The notes below the pieces were generated by a model. The model was not told the origin of the DNA and ran no database searches. It saw only the letters and a list, made by a program, of their open reading frames with translations. Both the position numbers and the translations under genes were made by a program. A stretch of 64,000 nt of DNA from Streptomyces sp. 549 (lineage in GTDB: Bacteria; Actinomycetota; Actinomycetes; Streptomycetales; Streptomycetaceae), in the NCBI RefSeq assembly GCF_030124175.1, contig NZ_JASKMT010000009.1:124001-188000 (forward strand), given 5' to 3'. How positions within the stretch are numbered: position 1 is the stretch's first letter; each line of letters begins with the position of its first letter. Of the stretch, positions 18,031-28,627 are shown one piece after another.

Positions 18031-18163
18031 CGGTTCGGGCATCCCCCTTTGTCCTAACAGTCACAAGGGGGGCCCATACCGGGGGCCCGGCAAGGTACCT
18101 TCGGAGAGCAAGGACCAGGCACCGTCGCCAGTCGGCGGTGCGCAGGCGAAGGGGAAGCACCTC

Positions 18164-19450
<1,287 letters not shown>

Positions 19451-19463
19451 ACGAACAGCGGCA

Positions 19464-19518
19464 CACGTGCGAAGGGGGCCCGGGGAGCGCATCACTCCCC
19501 GGGCCCCCTTCGCACGTG
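19464..19518. terminator. 24-bp perfect hairpin between clpX and the convergent gene
   Basis: Bases 19464-19487 and 19495-19518 are exact reverse complements with a 7-base loop. It sits between the convergent clpX and 19552-20565 genes, so it probably serves both. Confidence 0.85.
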
Positions 19519-19551
19519 CTGACCGGTCGTACGTGCGGACCGGGCGCCGGG

Positions 19552-20565
19552 CTACTTCTTGACGCGCATCTCGTTGCGGGCCTTGGCGGTGATCTCGGCC
19601 GCCTGCTCGGTGGAGGTGCTGCCGGTGAACTGCATCGGCGCGATCACCCCGACGGTGCTGTGGTCCCCCCACACGCAGAACGGCAGCTCGATGGTGGAGT
19701 TGCCGGGACCGTCGTCCGACTTCATTCGCTGGCACTTCATGACCGCGTTGTCCAGGCCGTCGGGCGTGAACTCCTCCGGCTCGCCGACGAGTTCGCTGCT
19801 TCCGCCTTCGTCCTCCGCCTCCTTGGCCGCCATGAAGGTGAAGAAGTCGTTGACGGTCTTCTCCGGGTCGTCGACCTTGCCCCAGGCTCCGGCGACCATC
19901 ATGATCTTGGCGGTGGGCAGTTGGGCGGCAGCGGCGGGATCCTTGAAGTCGACCGTGGAGTAGCTGACGTCCAGCGTCTCGGCGTCCTGCACCCCGAGCG
20001 CGCCGATGGCCTCCTCGAACTCGGCGTCGCTCCCGGCGCCTTCCTCGTCCTCCGGGATCTTCTTGTACTCCGTGAGCAGTTCCTCGGGGGCGGTCAGCGT
20101 GTGCGGACCGTCGTCCTCGAGGCCGCCCCCGCCGCCCATCAGCAGCACGCCGACCACGAGGGCGCCTGCCACGGCGACCGCCACCGCGGAGATGGCGATG
20201 ATCTTCTTCTTACCGCCTCCCGGGGAGGCCGGCGGCGGCCCGCCGTAGGGCCCTGACTGCTGCGGGTAGCCGCCGGGCTGCTGCGGGGGCCCGCCGTACG
20301 GTCCGCCCTGCGGAGGCTGGCCGTAACCGCCCTGGCCCGGCTGGCCGTACGGTCCGCCCTGCGGCGGCTGGCCGTAGGGGTTCGGCGGCGGGGGCTGGCC
20401 GGGGCCGACGGGCGGCGGCTGCTGCGGGTAGCCGTAGCCGGGCTGGCCCGGGGCGCCGCCCTGTCCGGGGTGGCCGTAGCCCTGCGGCGGCGGGGCTCCG
20501 TAGGGTCCGGGCTGCTGGGGCTGCTGGCCGTACGGGCCCTGCGGCGGCGGCTGGTTGTGGCTCAA
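19552..20565 (-). CDS. Pro/Gly/Gln-rich membrane-anchored protein of unknown function
   Basis: A 337-residue protein. A TTG at 20565 (read as [10 protein letters not shown]) is the best start, because GGAGGGA sits 6-7 bases upstream; an in-frame ATG at 20586 would swallow that site. The N-terminal ~120 residues are low-complexity repeats of [10 protein letters not shown] and GYGQP type. [14 protein letters not shown] begins a single membrane segment (residues ~122-146). The ~190-residue C-terminal domain is presumably outside the cell and contains [18 protein letters not shown] recognise no enzyme motif in it. It lies between clpX and valS, as a hypothetical gene does in S. coelicolor as I remember. 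The layout suggests a surface sensor or stress protein, but that is a guess. Confidence 0.75.
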   Translation of the reverse strand: MSHNQPPPQGPYGQQPQQPGPYGAPPPQGYGHPGQGGAPGQPGYGYPQQPPPVGPGQPPPPNPYGQPPQGGPYGQPGQGGYGQPPQGGPYGGPPQQPGGYPQQSGPYGGPPPASPGGGKKKIIAISAVAVAVAGALVVGVLLMGGGGGLEDDGPHTLTAPEELLTEYKKIPEDEEGAGSDAEFEEAIGALGVQDAETLDVSYSTVDFKDPAAAAQLPTAKIMMVAGAWGKVDDPEKTVNDFFTFMAAKEAEDEGGSSELVGEPEEFTPDGLDNAVMKCQRMKSDDGPGNSTIELPFCVWGDHSTVGVIAPMQFTGSTSTEQAAEITAKARNEMRVKK

Positions 20566-20688
20566 GGCGCTTCCCTCCGTGGGCATGCCTCGGGCATGCG
20601 TTCTCGCGTCCCGTACATCCTCGCGGACGCCGTCACCTGCCGGTGCACCGGGCACAAAACCGGTTCGAGACCGGTACACGGCCGCCCG

Positions 20689-20694
20689 TACACT
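20689..20694 (+). promoter_or_regulatory. Candidate -10 element for a leaderless valS mRNA
   Basis: TACACT ends 7 bases before the valS GTG (20702), the spacing expected if transcription starts at or next to the start codon. No clear ribosome-binding site precedes the GTG, which fits. The -35 is not obvious. Confidence 0.35.
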
Positions 20695-20701
20695 GACCGT
20701 C

Positions 20702-23341
20702 GTGACCGAAGAGACTCAGCAGAGCCCGGACCAGACCGGGCCGCACAGCGCCCCCGCAGACCTGCCGACCCAGTACGCACCGGCCGAGGTGGAGGGGAAG
20801 CTGTACGAGCGCTGGGTAGAGCGCGGTTACTTCGAGGCGGACGCCAAGAGCGACAAGCCGCCGTACACGGTGGTCATCCCGCCGCCGAACGTCACCGGCA
20901 GCCTGCACCTGGGGCACGCCTTCGAGCACACGCTGATCGACGCGCTCACCCGCCGCAAGCGCATGCAGGGTTTCGAGACGCTGTGGCAGCCCGGCATGGA
21001 CCACGCGGGCATCGCCACCCAGAACGTCGTCGAGCGGGAGCTCGGCAAGGAGGGCAAGTCCCGGCACGACCTGGGTCGGGAGGCGTTCACCGAACGCGTC
21101 TGGCAGTGGAAGGCGGAGTCCGGCGGGCAGATCTCCGGGCAGATGCGGCGTCTGGGCGACGGCGTCGCCTGGTCTCGTGAGCGCTTCACCATGGACGAGG
21201 GCCTTTCGCAGGCCGTCCAGACCATCTTCAAGCGGCTCTACGACGACGAGCTGATCTACCGGGCCGAGCGCATCATCAACTGGTGCCCGCGCTGCCTGAC
21301 GGCGATCTCCGACATCGAGGTGGAGTACGCGGACCAGGACGGCGAGCTGGTCTCGATCCGCTACGGCGAGGGCGAGGACAGCCTGGTCGTGGCGACCACG
21401 CGGGCGGAGACGATGCTGGGTGACACCGCCGTCGCCGTCCACCCCGACGACGAGCGCTACGCGCACCTCGTCGGCCGGGAGATCCGCCTCCCGCTGACCG
21501 AGCGCTCCATCCCGGTCGTCGCCGACACCCACGTCGACCCGGAGTTCGGCACCGGCGCGGTCAAGGTCACCCCGGCCCACGACCCGAACGACTTCGAGAT
21601 CGGCCGCCGGCACGACCTGCCCAACCTCACCGTCATGGACGAGCACGCGGTGATCACCGCGCACGGCCCGTTCCAGGGCCAGGACCGGCTGGAGGCCCGC
21701 TCGGCGATCGTCGCCGCGCTGCGCGCCGAGGGCCGGATCGTCGCGGAGAAGCGCCCGTACAGCCACTCCGTCGGGCACTGCTCCCGCTGCAGGACGACGA
21801 TCGAGCCGCGGCTGTCGATGCAGTGGTGGGTCAAGGTCGGCCCGCTGGCGCAGGCCGCCGGTGACGCGGTCCGCGACGGCCGGGTGGCGATCCACCCCAA
21901 GGAGATGGAGTCCCGCTACTTCGGCTGGGTCGACAACCTGCACGACTGGTGCATCTCGCGGCAGTTGTGGTGGGGGCACCGCATCCCGGTCTGGTACGGC
22001 CCGGCCGGTGAGGTCGTCTGCGTCGGCCCGGACGAGGAGCCGCCGAGCGGCGAGGGCTGGCACCAGGACACCGACGTTCTGGACACCTGGTTCTCCTCCG
22101 GGCTGTGGCCGTTCTCCACGATGGGCTGGCCGGAGCAGACGGAGAGCCTGGAGAAGTTCTATCCGAACTCCGTCCTGGTGACCGGCTACGACATCCTGTT
22201 CTTCTGGGTCGCCCGGATGATGATGTTCGGTCTGTACGCGATGGACGGCACGCCGCCGTTCCGCACCATCGCGCTGCACGGCATGGTCCGCGACCAGTTC
22301 GGCAAGAAGATGTCGAAGTCCTTCGGCAACGCGGTCAACCCGCTGGACTGGATGGACCGCTACGGCTCTGACGCGCTGCGCTTCACCCTGGCCCGGGGCG
22401 CCAATCCCGGCGTGGACGTGCCGATCGGTGAGGACTGGGTCCAGGCGTCGCGGAACTTCGCCAACAAGATCTGGAACGCCACCCGGTTCGCCCTGATGAA
22501 CGGCGCGAACGTCGACGGGCCGCTGCCGGAGGCGGACGAGCTGTCGGCCACCGACCGCTGGATTCTGTCCCGGCTGAACACGGTGGTCGCCGAGACCGAC
22601 GCGTTCTACGACGACTACCAGTTCGCCAAGCTCTCCGACGGGCTGTACCACTTCGCGTGGGACGAGGTCTTCGACTGGTACGTGGAGCTGTCGAAGACGA
22701 CGTTCTTCGCCGGTGGGCGCGGGGCCGAGGTGTCCGGGCGGGTCCTCGGTGAGGTCCTGGACGTCATGCTGCGGCTGCTGCACCCGGTCGTGCCGTTCGT
22801 CACCGAGACGCTGTGGACCACGCTGACCGGTGGTGAGTCGCTGGTCGTCGCCGACTGGCCGAAGGACAGCGGCTTCCGGGACGCGGCGGCGGAGAAGGAG
22901 ATCGCCGCGCTCCAGCAGGTGATCACCGAGGTCCGCCGGTTCCGCGCGGACCAGGGCCTGCAGCCCGGCCAGCGGGTCCCGGCCCGGATCATCTGGGGCA
23001 CGTCGCCGCTGGCCGCGCACGAGGAGCCGATGCGGTCGCTGCTGCGTCTCCAGCCCGCCGGTGCGGACTTCACCGCGACGGCGGCGCTGCCGGTGGCCGG
23101 TGCGACGGTCGAGCTCGACCTGTCCGGTGCGATCGACTTCGCGGCCGAGCGCAAGCGGCTGTCGAAGGACCTCGCGGCGGCCGAGAAGGAGTTGCAGCAG
23201 ACCACCGCCAAGCTGGGCAACGAGGGCTTCCTGGCGAAGGCACCCGACCACGTCGTGGACAAGATCCGCGACCGCCGGGCAGCCGCCGAGGCGGACATCG
23301 CCCGCATCGGCGCGCAGCTGGAGTCGCTGCCGCAGGCCTGA
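20702..23341 (+). CDS. valS: Valyl-tRNA synthetase
   Basis: An 879-residue class I aminoacyl-tRNA synthetase starting at GTG ([11 protein letters not shown]). The HIGH motif is [18 protein letters not shown] (residues ~60-77). The zinc-like cysteines WCPRC and HCSRC frame the editing domain (residues ~200-350, with [15 protein letters not shown]). The KMSKS motif is [10 protein letters not shown]. The C-terminal coiled-coil arm ([16 protein letters not shown]) that clamps tRNA-Val is present. It is preceded by a Pro/Gly-rich gene transcribed away from it. No T-box leader is visible. In S. coelicolor it lies next to folC as I recall, unlike here. Confidence 0.97.
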   Translation: MTEETQQSPDQTGPHSAPADLPTQYAPAEVEGKLYERWVERGYFEADAKSDKPPYTVVIPPPNVTGSLHLGHAFEHTLIDALTRRKRMQGFETLWQPGMDHAGIATQNVVERELGKEGKSRHDLGREAFTERVWQWKAESGGQISGQMRRLGDGVAWSRERFTMDEGLSQAVQTIFKRLYDDELIYRAERIINWCPRCLTAISDIEVEYADQDGELVSIRYGEGEDSLVVATTRAETMLGDTAVAVHPDDERYAHLVGREIRLPLTERSIPVVADTHVDPEFGTGAVKVTPAHDPNDFEIGRRHDLPNLTVMDEHAVITAHGPFQGQDRLEARSAIVAALRAEGRIVAEKRPYSHSVGHCSRCRTTIEPRLSMQWWVKVGPLAQAAGDAVRDGRVAIHPKEMESRYFGWVDNLHDWCISRQLWWGHRIPVWYGPAGEVVCVGPDEEPPSGEGWHQDTDVLDTWFSSGLWPFSTMGWPEQTESLEKFYPNSVLVTGYDILFFWVARMMMFGLYAMDGTPPFRTIALHGMVRDQFGKKMSKSFGNAVNPLDWMDRYGSDALRFTLARGANPGVDVPIGEDWVQASRNFANKIWNATRFALMNGANVDGPLPEADELSATDRWILSRLNTVVAETDAFYDDYQFAKLSDGLYHFAWDEVFDWYVELSKTTFFAGGRGAEVSGRVLGEVLDVMLRLLHPVVPFVTETLWTTLTGGESLVVADWPKDSGFRDAAAEKEIAALQQVITEVRRFRADQGLQPGQRVPARIIWGTSPLAAHEEPMRSLLRLQPAGADFTATAALPVAGATVELDLSGAIDFAAERKRLSKDLAAAEKELQQTTAKLGNEGFLAKAPDHVVDKIRDRRAAAEADIARIGAQLESLPQA

Positions 23342-23352
23342 GAACGGCGGCA

Positions 23353-23406
23353 CACACGGCAGGGCCGCTGGAACCCGCACGGGGGTTCCAGCGGCCCTGT
23401 CGTGTG
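23353..23406. terminator. Long hairpin between valS and bioY
   Basis: Roughly 23 bp of stem (23353-23375 with 23384-23406, one G-U-type mismatch) surround a short loop. It lies between two convergent genes and probably terminates both. Confidence 0.8.
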
Positions 23407-23418
23407 CCCGGGGCGGCG

Positions 23419-24018
23419 TCAGTCGCGGCGGCCCACCAGCCGCCAGGCAGTGGGCAGCGCGCCCATCGCGAGCGCGACCTTCAGCGCGTCACCGATGAGG
23501 AACGGCACCAGCCCGGCCGCCACGGCCTGGCCGAACGTCATGCCGGTGGCGAGGGCCAGGTAGGGCACGCCGACGGCGTAGATGACGGCGGTACCGGCGG
23601 CCATGGTGCCGGCCGTGCGCAGCAGGCCGCGGTCGCCGCCGCGCCGGGCCAGCGCGCCCACCAGGACGGCGGCGAGCAGCATGCCCAGCAGGTAGCCGAA
23701 GGAGGGCATGCCGACGCCGTGCTTCATCTCGGCGAACCAGGGCATGCCCGCGACTCCGGCGGCCACGTAGAGGCCGAGGGACAGCAGGGCGCGCTGCGCG
23801 CCGAGGCCGGCACCGATCAGCAGGGCGGCGAAGGTCTGGCCGGTGACGGGCACCGGCGAGCCGGGCACGGGCACGGCGATCTGCGCGGCGACGCCGGTGA
23901 GGGCCGCTCCGCCGAGGACCAGTGCCACGTCGCGCAGCCGGGCCCTGGCTGCGGTGGAGGCGGGCAGCACGTCGGCGAGGACGGCGCCGGGTCGGACCGG
24001 TGCGGCAGCGGTGCTCAT
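23419..24018 (-). CDS. bioY: BioY family biotin transporter substrate-binding subunit
   Basis: A 199-residue protein with six predicted membrane segments. Diagnostic BioY features are PVPGSPVPVTGQTFAALLIGAGLG (residues ~48-71), AAGVAGMPWFAE and a C-terminal FLIGDALKVALA. BioY is the S-component of an ECF biotin importer, or works alone. No ECF ATPase or T-component gene is nearby, so it would be a solitary BioY or use a shared module. It converges on valS. The upstream 255 bp are shared with the permease. Confidence 0.92.
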   Translation of the reverse strand: MSTAAAPVRPGAVLADVLPASTAARARLRDVALVLGGAALTGVAAQIAVPVPGSPVPVTGQTFAALLIGAGLGAQRALLSLGLYVAAGVAGMPWFAEMKHGVGMPSFGYLLGMLLAAVLVGALARRGGDRGLLRTAGTMAAGTAVIYAVGVPYLALATGMTFGQAVAAGLVPFLIGDALKVALAMGALPTAWRLVGRRD

Positions 24019-24273
24019 CAGGACTCCGTTGACGAGGGGGAACGGGACCGTTCGACGCTATCCGAACGCGGTGGTGCGGTGGTGGTGGCACCGGCGACAA
24101 AGCTTGCCCTATGCACTTATCGGGTTCGCTGCATCGGCGCAGCGTGACCGAGGTGTCCGAATGGCGGGACTGTGACCTGCGTCGTTGATGTGCCGCTTAT
24201 GTCCGCTCACACTGTCCGATGGCCCGGAGTGACCCTCTCCGGTTCTCCCTCGTTCCTCCACCCCAGGACGGTC

Positions 24274-25689
24274 ATGCCTTCTCCGCAGGTCGCCTCCAAG
24301 GCGTCAGCGCCGAGCGTTCCGCCGCACTCCGGCACCTCCCCCGCCCAGCTCACCCACGGGCTGAAGCAGCGGCACCTCTCCATGATCGCGCTGGGCGGGG
24401 TGATCGGTGCCGGGCTGTTCGTGGGCTCCGGCGCGGGCATCGCCGCGGCCGGGCCGTCGATCGTGCTGGCGTTCGCCGCCTCGGGCCTGCTGGTGATGCT
24501 GGTCATGCGGATGCTGGGCGAGATGTCGGCCGCGCACCCGGCGTCGGGCTCGTTCTCGGTGCACGCCGAGCGGGCACTCGGGCCGTGGGCGGGCTTCACC
24601 GCCGGGTGGATCTTCTGGGTGCTGCTGTGCGTGGCGGTGGCGGCCGAGGCGATCGGCGCCGCCGCGATCATGCTGACCTGGTTCCCGGGCAGCGCGTCGT
24701 GGATGTGGGTCGCGCTGTTCATGGCGGTGTTCTGCGGCACCAACCTGGCCTCGGTGCGCAACTTCGGCGAGTACGAGTTCTGGTTCGCGGCACTGAAGGT
24801 GCTGGCGATCGTGGCGTTCCTGGCGCTGGGCGTGCTGGCGATCACCGGCCTGCTGCCGGGCACCGACGCGCCGGGCGGGAGCAACCTCACAGGCGCGGGC
24901 GGCTTCTTCCCCAACGGCTCCGAGGGCCTGGTGGTGGGCCTGCTGGCCTCGGTCTTCGCCTACGGCGGTCTGGAGACGGTGTCCATCGCCGCGGCGGAGT
25001 CGGAGAACCCGGTGAGGGGCGTGGCGTCGGCGGTGCGTACCGCGATGTGGCGAATCGCCGTCTTCTACGTCGGTTCCATGCTGGTGATCGTCACGCTGAT
25101 CCCGTGGAACGACCCGTCGGTGCTGTCCGGCCCGTACGCCGCCGTCCTCGACCACCTCGGCATTCCGGCGGCGGGCGAGGTGATGAAGGTCGTGGTGCTG
25201 ATCGCGCTGCTGTCCGCGATGAACGCCAACATCTACGGTGCGTCGAGGATGTCGTACTCGCTGGTGGTCCGGGGCGAGGGTCCGGCGCTGCTGGGGCGGG
25301 TCAGCGGCGGCGTGCCGCGCCGGACCGTGCTGGCCTCGTCGGCGTTCGGGTTCTTCGCGGTGCTGCTGAGCCTGTGGTGGCCGGAGACGGTGTTCTCCTG
25401 GCTGCTCAACATGGTGGGCGCCGCGGTGCTGGTCGTGTGGGGCTTCATCGCCGTGTCGCAGCTGCGCAGCCGCCGGACGCTGGAACGGGACGCACCGGAG
25501 CGGCTGGTGGTGCGGATGTGGCTCTTCCCGTTCCTCACCTGGCTGGCGCTCGCCGGTATCGCGGGCATCCTGCTGCTGATGCTGCGGGACGGCGACACCC
25601 GGGTACAGCTCTACTTCACCGGCGGTCTGACGCTGGCACTCGCGGCGACCGGCCTCTGGCGGCAGCGCCCCGCGGCCGCCGTCCGCTGA
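24274..25689 (+). CDS. APC-superfamily amino-acid permease
   Basis: A 471-residue transporter of the AAT/GABA-permease type. The start at ATG 24274 has AGGACGG 6 bases upstream; the upstream in-frame region lacks coding character. The first conserved element is IALGGVIGAGLFVGSG (TM1, residues ~37-53). There are about twelve membrane segments in total, with the consensus GEMSAAHPASGSFS in the TM3 region. Substrate specificity is not readable; basic amino acids, GABA or aromatic amino acids are all possible. From memory S. coelicolor has a permease at the same place after rpiB, which supports the inverted-block idea. Confidence 0.88.
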   Translation: MPSPQVASKASAPSVPPHSGTSPAQLTHGLKQRHLSMIALGGVIGAGLFVGSGAGIAAAGPSIVLAFAASGLLVMLVMRMLGEMSAAHPASGSFSVHAERALGPWAGFTAGWIFWVLLCVAVAAEAIGAAAIMLTWFPGSASWMWVALFMAVFCGTNLASVRNFGEYEFWFAALKVLAIVAFLALGVLAITGLLPGTDAPGGSNLTGAGGFFPNGSEGLVVGLLASVFAYGGLETVSIAAAESENPVRGVASAVRTAMWRIAVFYVGSMLVIVTLIPWNDPSVLSGPYAAVLDHLGIPAAGEVMKVVVLIALLSAMNANIYGASRMSYSLVVRGEGPALLGRVSGGVPRRTVLASSAFGFFAVLLSLWWPETVFSWLLNMVGAAVLVVWGFIAVSQLRSRRTLERDAPERLVVRMWLFPFLTWLALAGIAGILLLMLRDGDTRVQLYFTGGLTLALAATGLWRQRPAAAVR

Positions 25690-25729
25690 CCGCGCGCCCG
25701 TCCCCGGCGGTGGTCTGCGGGGGCGGGCG

Positions 25730-26101
25730 TCAGTCCGCCGACTGGCGGAGCAGCTGGCTCATGGCGGCCACGACGGCCGGCTCGACCCGGTAGTACACCC
25801 AGGTGCCGCGGCGCTCGGAGGCCAGCAGCCCGGCCTCCCTGAGCTTCTTCAGGTGGTGGGAGACGGTCGGCTGGGAGACGCCGACGTCGGAGATGTCGCA
25901 GACGCACGCCTCGCCACCCTCGTGCGAGGCGACCGCGGAGAACAGCCGCAGCCGTACGGGGTCGCCGAGCGCCTTGAACATGGCGGCGGTCCGCACCGCC
26001 TCCTCGGCGGTGAGCGGGCGTTCGTTCAGCGGCGGGCAGCAGGGCTCGACCACGGCCGTCCCGCCGGACTCCAGCAGCGGCAGCACCTTCGCGTTCGACA
26101 T
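25730..26101 (-). CDS. arsR: ArsR/SmtB family metalloregulator
   Basis: A 123-residue winged-helix repressor. I take ATG 26101 (MSNAKVLPLL); a GTG 18 bases upstream would add six residues. The DNA-recognition helix is VSQPTVSHHLKKLREAGLL. Cys pairs occur at EPCCPP in the N-terminal part and ACVCDIS at the start of the recognition helix, the position of the As(III)/Sb(III) site in ArsR. The C-terminal wing is RRGTWVYYRV. It is divergent from a flavoprotein gene, with three copies of one operator motif in and next to the shared promoter, so it very likely represses itself and the flavoprotein gene until arsenite or a similar thiophilic metal binds. Confidence 0.88.
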   Translation of the reverse strand: MSNAKVLPLLESGGTAVVEPCCPPLNERPLTAEEAVRTAAMFKALGDPVRLRLFSAVASHEGGEACVCDISDVGVSQPTVSHHLKKLREAGLLASERRGTWVYYRVEPAVVAAMSQLLRQSAD

Positions 26102-26110
26102 GCATCCATG

Positions 26111-26125
26111 TTGACACACGTCGAA
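26111..26125. promoter_or_regulatory. ArsR operator candidate 1
   Basis: TTGACACACGTCGAA, the copy nearest the arsR start (10 bp upstream of it). It shares TYGAC-N5-GTCGAA with two further copies in the same intergenic region. Confidence 0.6.
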
Positions 26126-26193
26126 TCAGCCGCGCCCCCAACGTTCGCGGCCTCCCCGCCCACCCACACTCTTTGATTCGATACATGTCTATG

Positions 26194-26208
26194 TTGACGC
26201 TCGTCGAA
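26194..26208. promoter_or_regulatory. ArsR operator candidate 2, overlapping a -35
   Basis: TTGACGCTCGTCGAA. Its first six bases, TTGACG, would be a -35 element for the flavoprotein gene, with CATGCT (26217-26222) as -10 after a 17-bp spacer. Repressor binding here would block RNA polymerase. Confidence 0.6.
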
Positions 26209-26235
26209 GCAGGTGCCATGCTGGGCGGCACGTCA

Positions 26236-26250
26236 TCGACAACCGTCGAA
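26236..26250. promoter_or_regulatory. ArsR operator candidate 3
   Basis: TCGACAACCGTCGAA, the most symmetric copy, downstream of the presumed start site of the flavoprotein gene and 14 bp before its GTG. Confidence 0.55.
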
Positions 26251-26264
26251 CCAGAGGAGTCGCC

Positions 26265-27623
26265 GTGAACACGTCCGCAGCGGACCTGCCCACCGTGGTG
26301 ATCGGAGCCGGGCCCGTCGGCCTGGCCGCCGCCGCACACCTGCTGGACCGCGGCCTGGAGCCGCTGGTGCTGGAGTCGGGCCCGTCCGCCGGTACCGCCG
26401 TGCGCGAGTGGGGCCATGTGCGCCTGTTCTCGCCGTGGGCCGAGGTCGTCGACCCGGCCGCGGAGAAGTTGCTCTCCCCCACCGGCTGGTCGGCGCCGGA
26501 CGGCGCCTCCTACCCGACCGGCGCCGACTGGGCCGAGCGCTACCTCCAGCCGCTGGCCGACGCGCTCGGGCCGCAGCGGGTCCGCTACGGCACCACCGTC
26601 ACCGGCGTCTCGCGCCTGGGCCGGGACCGGGTGGTGGACGCCGATCGGGAGCACCAGCCGTTCACCGTGCACCTGCGCGGCGCCGACGGCACCGAGCAGC
26701 GGCTCACCGCCCGCGCGGTCCTGGACGCCTCCGGCACCTGGTACGGCCCGGCGCCGCTCGGCGCGGACGGCCTGCCGGCGCTGGGCGAGCGGGCCGCCGC
26801 CGACCGGATCTCCTACCGGGTGCCCGACCTGCGGGACCCGGCGGTACGCGCCCGCCACGCGGGCCGCACCACCGCCGTGGTCGGTTCCGGTGCTTCCGCC
26901 TTCACCGCGCTCGCCCAGCTGGCCGCCCTCGCCGAGGAGGTCCCGGACACACGGGCCGTGTGGGTGCTGCGGCGCGGTATCGGTGACGGCACCTTCGGCG
27001 GCGGCGAGGCCGACCAGCTGCCTGCGCGCGGCGCGTTGGGCCTGGCCGCCAAGGCGGCCGTGGACCGGGGCCACGCCGAGGCCGTCACCGGTTTCCGCAC
27101 CGCGGTCGTGGAGCGGGACGGCGAGCGGCTGGTGCTGGTGTCGCAGGAGGGCCGCCGACTTGACCCGGTGGACGAGGCCGTGGTGCTCACCGGTCTGCGT
27201 CCCGACCTGTCCTTCCTCTCCGAGCTGCGGCTGGGCCTCGACGAGCGCCTCCAGGCGCCCACCGCGCTCGCCCCGCTGATCGACCCCAACGTGCACTCCT
27301 GCGGCACGGTCTATCCGCACGGCGTGCGGGAGCTGTCCCACCCCGAGCCGGACGTGCACCTCGTCGGCATGAAGTCCTACGGCCGCGCGCCGACGTTCCT
27401 CGCCATGACCGGCTACGAGCAGGTGCGGTCGATCGCAGCGGCGCTCGCCGGGGACCGCGAGGGCGCCGAGCGGGTGGAGCTGACGCTGCCGGAGACCGGC
27501 GTGTGCGGCGGCGCCGGACTGTTCGACGAGCCGGCTGCCGACACGGCGGGCGCCGACGCCGGATGCTGCGGCACCGCGCAGCCCGCCGAGCAGGGGCCGG
27601 CGGACGCCCGCGGCGGCTGCTGA
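26265..27623 (+). CDS. FAD-dependent oxidoreductase with Cys-rich tail, ars-linked
   Basis: A 452-residue flavoprotein starting at GTG with AGAGGAG upstream. The FAD-binding Rossmann motif is VVIGAGPVGLAAAAHL (residues ~11-26) and a second NAD(P)-binding GxGxxA motif is VVGSGASAFTAL (residues ~206-217). Between them lie WGHVRLFSPW and WYGP, as in flavin monooxygenase-like proteins of ars loci. The last ~40 residues carry four or five cysteines (TGVCGGAG, AGCCGT, GGC), which could bind arsenite or another thiophilic metal. It is controlled from the arsR intergenic region. I infer an arsenic-related oxidoreductase (ArsO/ArsT-like), but the reaction is not established. Confidence 0.78.
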   Translation: MNTSAADLPTVVIGAGPVGLAAAAHLLDRGLEPLVLESGPSAGTAVREWGHVRLFSPWAEVVDPAAEKLLSPTGWSAPDGASYPTGADWAERYLQPLADALGPQRVRYGTTVTGVSRLGRDRVVDADREHQPFTVHLRGADGTEQRLTARAVLDASGTWYGPAPLGADGLPALGERAAADRISYRVPDLRDPAVRARHAGRTTAVVGSGASAFTALAQLAALAEEVPDTRAVWVLRRGIGDGTFGGGEADQLPARGALGLAAKAAVDRGHAEAVTGFRTAVVERDGERLVLVSQEGRRLDPVDEAVVLTGLRPDLSFLSELRLGLDERLQAPTALAPLIDPNVHSCGTVYPHGVRELSHPEPDVHLVGMKSYGRAPTFLAMTGYEQVRSIAAALAGDREGAERVELTLPETGVCGGAGLFDEPAADTAGADAGCCGTAQPAEQGPADARGGC

Positions 27624-27783
27624 GGACAACGGGCAGCCCGGTGCACATCGGGGCCGCGACCGGTACGGGGGACCGGTCGCGGCCCTTCGCCATGCCGCCC
27701 GCCCGGCCCGTCGGGACCCGCCCCCGAGGGCCGGACAGGCCCCCGCCTCCCCGGCGTGCGCCCTTGCTGCTGATAACGTCTAC

Positions 27784-27800
27784 TTGCAAGCGATGTGCAA
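27784..27800 (+). promoter_or_regulatory. Nur box upstream of sodF
   Basis: TTGCAA-GCGAT-GTGCAA fits the Nur consensus tTGCaa-N5-ttGCAA with one mismatch. It lies 25 bp upstream of the sodF ATG. In S. coelicolor Nur with nickel represses sodF so that Ni-SOD is used instead; the same switch is inferred here. Confidence 0.8.
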
Positions 27801-27824
27801 TAACGTTCGGAGGGGAACACGCGC

Positions 27825-28466
27825 ATGGCCCTTTACTCGTTGCCTGAACTCCCGTATGACTACTCCTCGCTTGAGCCGGTGATCAGCGGCGAGATCATCG
27901 AGCTGCACCACGACAAGCACCACGCGGCCTACGTGAAGGGTGCGAACGACACCCTGGAGCAGCTGGCCGAAGCTCGCGACAAGGACGCCTGGGGCGCGAT
28001 CAACGGCCTGGAGAAGAGCCTGGCCTTCCATCTCTCCGGCCACATCCTGCACTCCATCTACTGGCAGAACATGACCGGTGACGGCGGCGGCGAGCCGCTG
28101 GACGCGGACGGCACGGGTGAACTGGCCGACGCCATCGCCGAGTCGTTCGGCTCCTTCGCCAAGTTCAAGGCCCAGCTGTCGAAGGCCTCCGCCACCACGC
28201 AGGGCTCCGGCTGGGGTGTGCTGGCCTACGAGCCGGTCAGCGGCCGTCTGATCGTGGAGCAGGTCTACGACCACCAGGGCAACGTCGGCCAGGGAACCGT
28301 GCCGATCCTGGTCTTCGACGCCTGGGAGCACGCCTTCTACCTGCAGTACCGCAACCAGAAGGTCGACTTCGTCGAGGCCATGTGGCGCGTCGTCAACTGG
28401 CAGGACGTGGCCAAGCGCTACACGGCCGCCAGGGAGCGCGCGAACAACCTGCTGCTCGCCCCCTGA
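27825..28466 (+). CDS. sodF: Iron(-zinc) superoxide dismutase
   Basis: A 213-residue Fe/Mn-type SOD. Metal ligands are a His in [13 protein letters not shown] (residues ~25-38), a His in the [10 protein letters not shown] region, and the Asp and His of [12 protein letters not shown] (residues ~164-175). The length and start ([18 protein letters not shown]) match Streptomyces SodF. It converts superoxide to peroxide in the cytoplasm. A good ribosome-binding site (GGAGGGG) and a Nur box precede it, so it should be made only when nickel is scarce. It is followed by a terminator shared with the convergent DsbA-like gene. Confidence 0.96.
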   Translation: MALYSLPELPYDYSSLEPVISGEIIELHHDKHHAAYVKGANDTLEQLAEARDKDAWGAINGLEKSLAFHLSGHILHSIYWQNMTGDGGGEPLDADGTGELADAIAESFGSFAKFKAQLSKASATTQGSGWGVLAYEPVSGRLIVEQVYDHQGNVGQGTVPILVFDAWEHAFYLQYRNQKVDFVEAMWRVVNWQDVAKRYTAARERANNLLLAP

Positions 28467-28533
28467 GCAGCCCGTGAACCTCCTGCCCTCGTGATCGTCT
28501 TCTCACCGCTCACCGGGCAGGGGAGCTGAGAGG

Positions 28534-28576
28534 AAGGGCCCGTGCCGGGAGGACGTGACTCCCGGCACGGGCCCTT
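28534..28576. terminator. 17-bp hairpin between sodF and the DsbA-like gene
   Basis: Bases 28534-28550 pair perfectly with 28560-28576. It is located between two convergent genes. Three copies of GGACCGGCC-type 9-mers (28586-28613) follow it. Confidence 0.85.
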
Positions 28577-28627
28577 CTGCACACCCGGCCGGACCGGCCG
28601 GACCGGCCGGACCTGCGGGGTGCGGGC

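Noticed and set aside
20220..20560. Repeats in the Pro/Gly-rich N-terminus as a possible CRISPR or satellite array
   Set aside because: The repeats are degenerate, codon-phased and encode GPYGQPP-type units, so they are protein low complexity.
20575..20702. T-box or other riboswitch upstream of valS
   Set aside because: The upstream gap is only ~136 bp and holds no T-box core or antiterminator. A leaderless start is more likely.
20633..23380. A 915-residue minus-strand frame opposite valS
   Set aside because: It mirrors valS, lacks any motif, and its composition is that of an antisense shadow.
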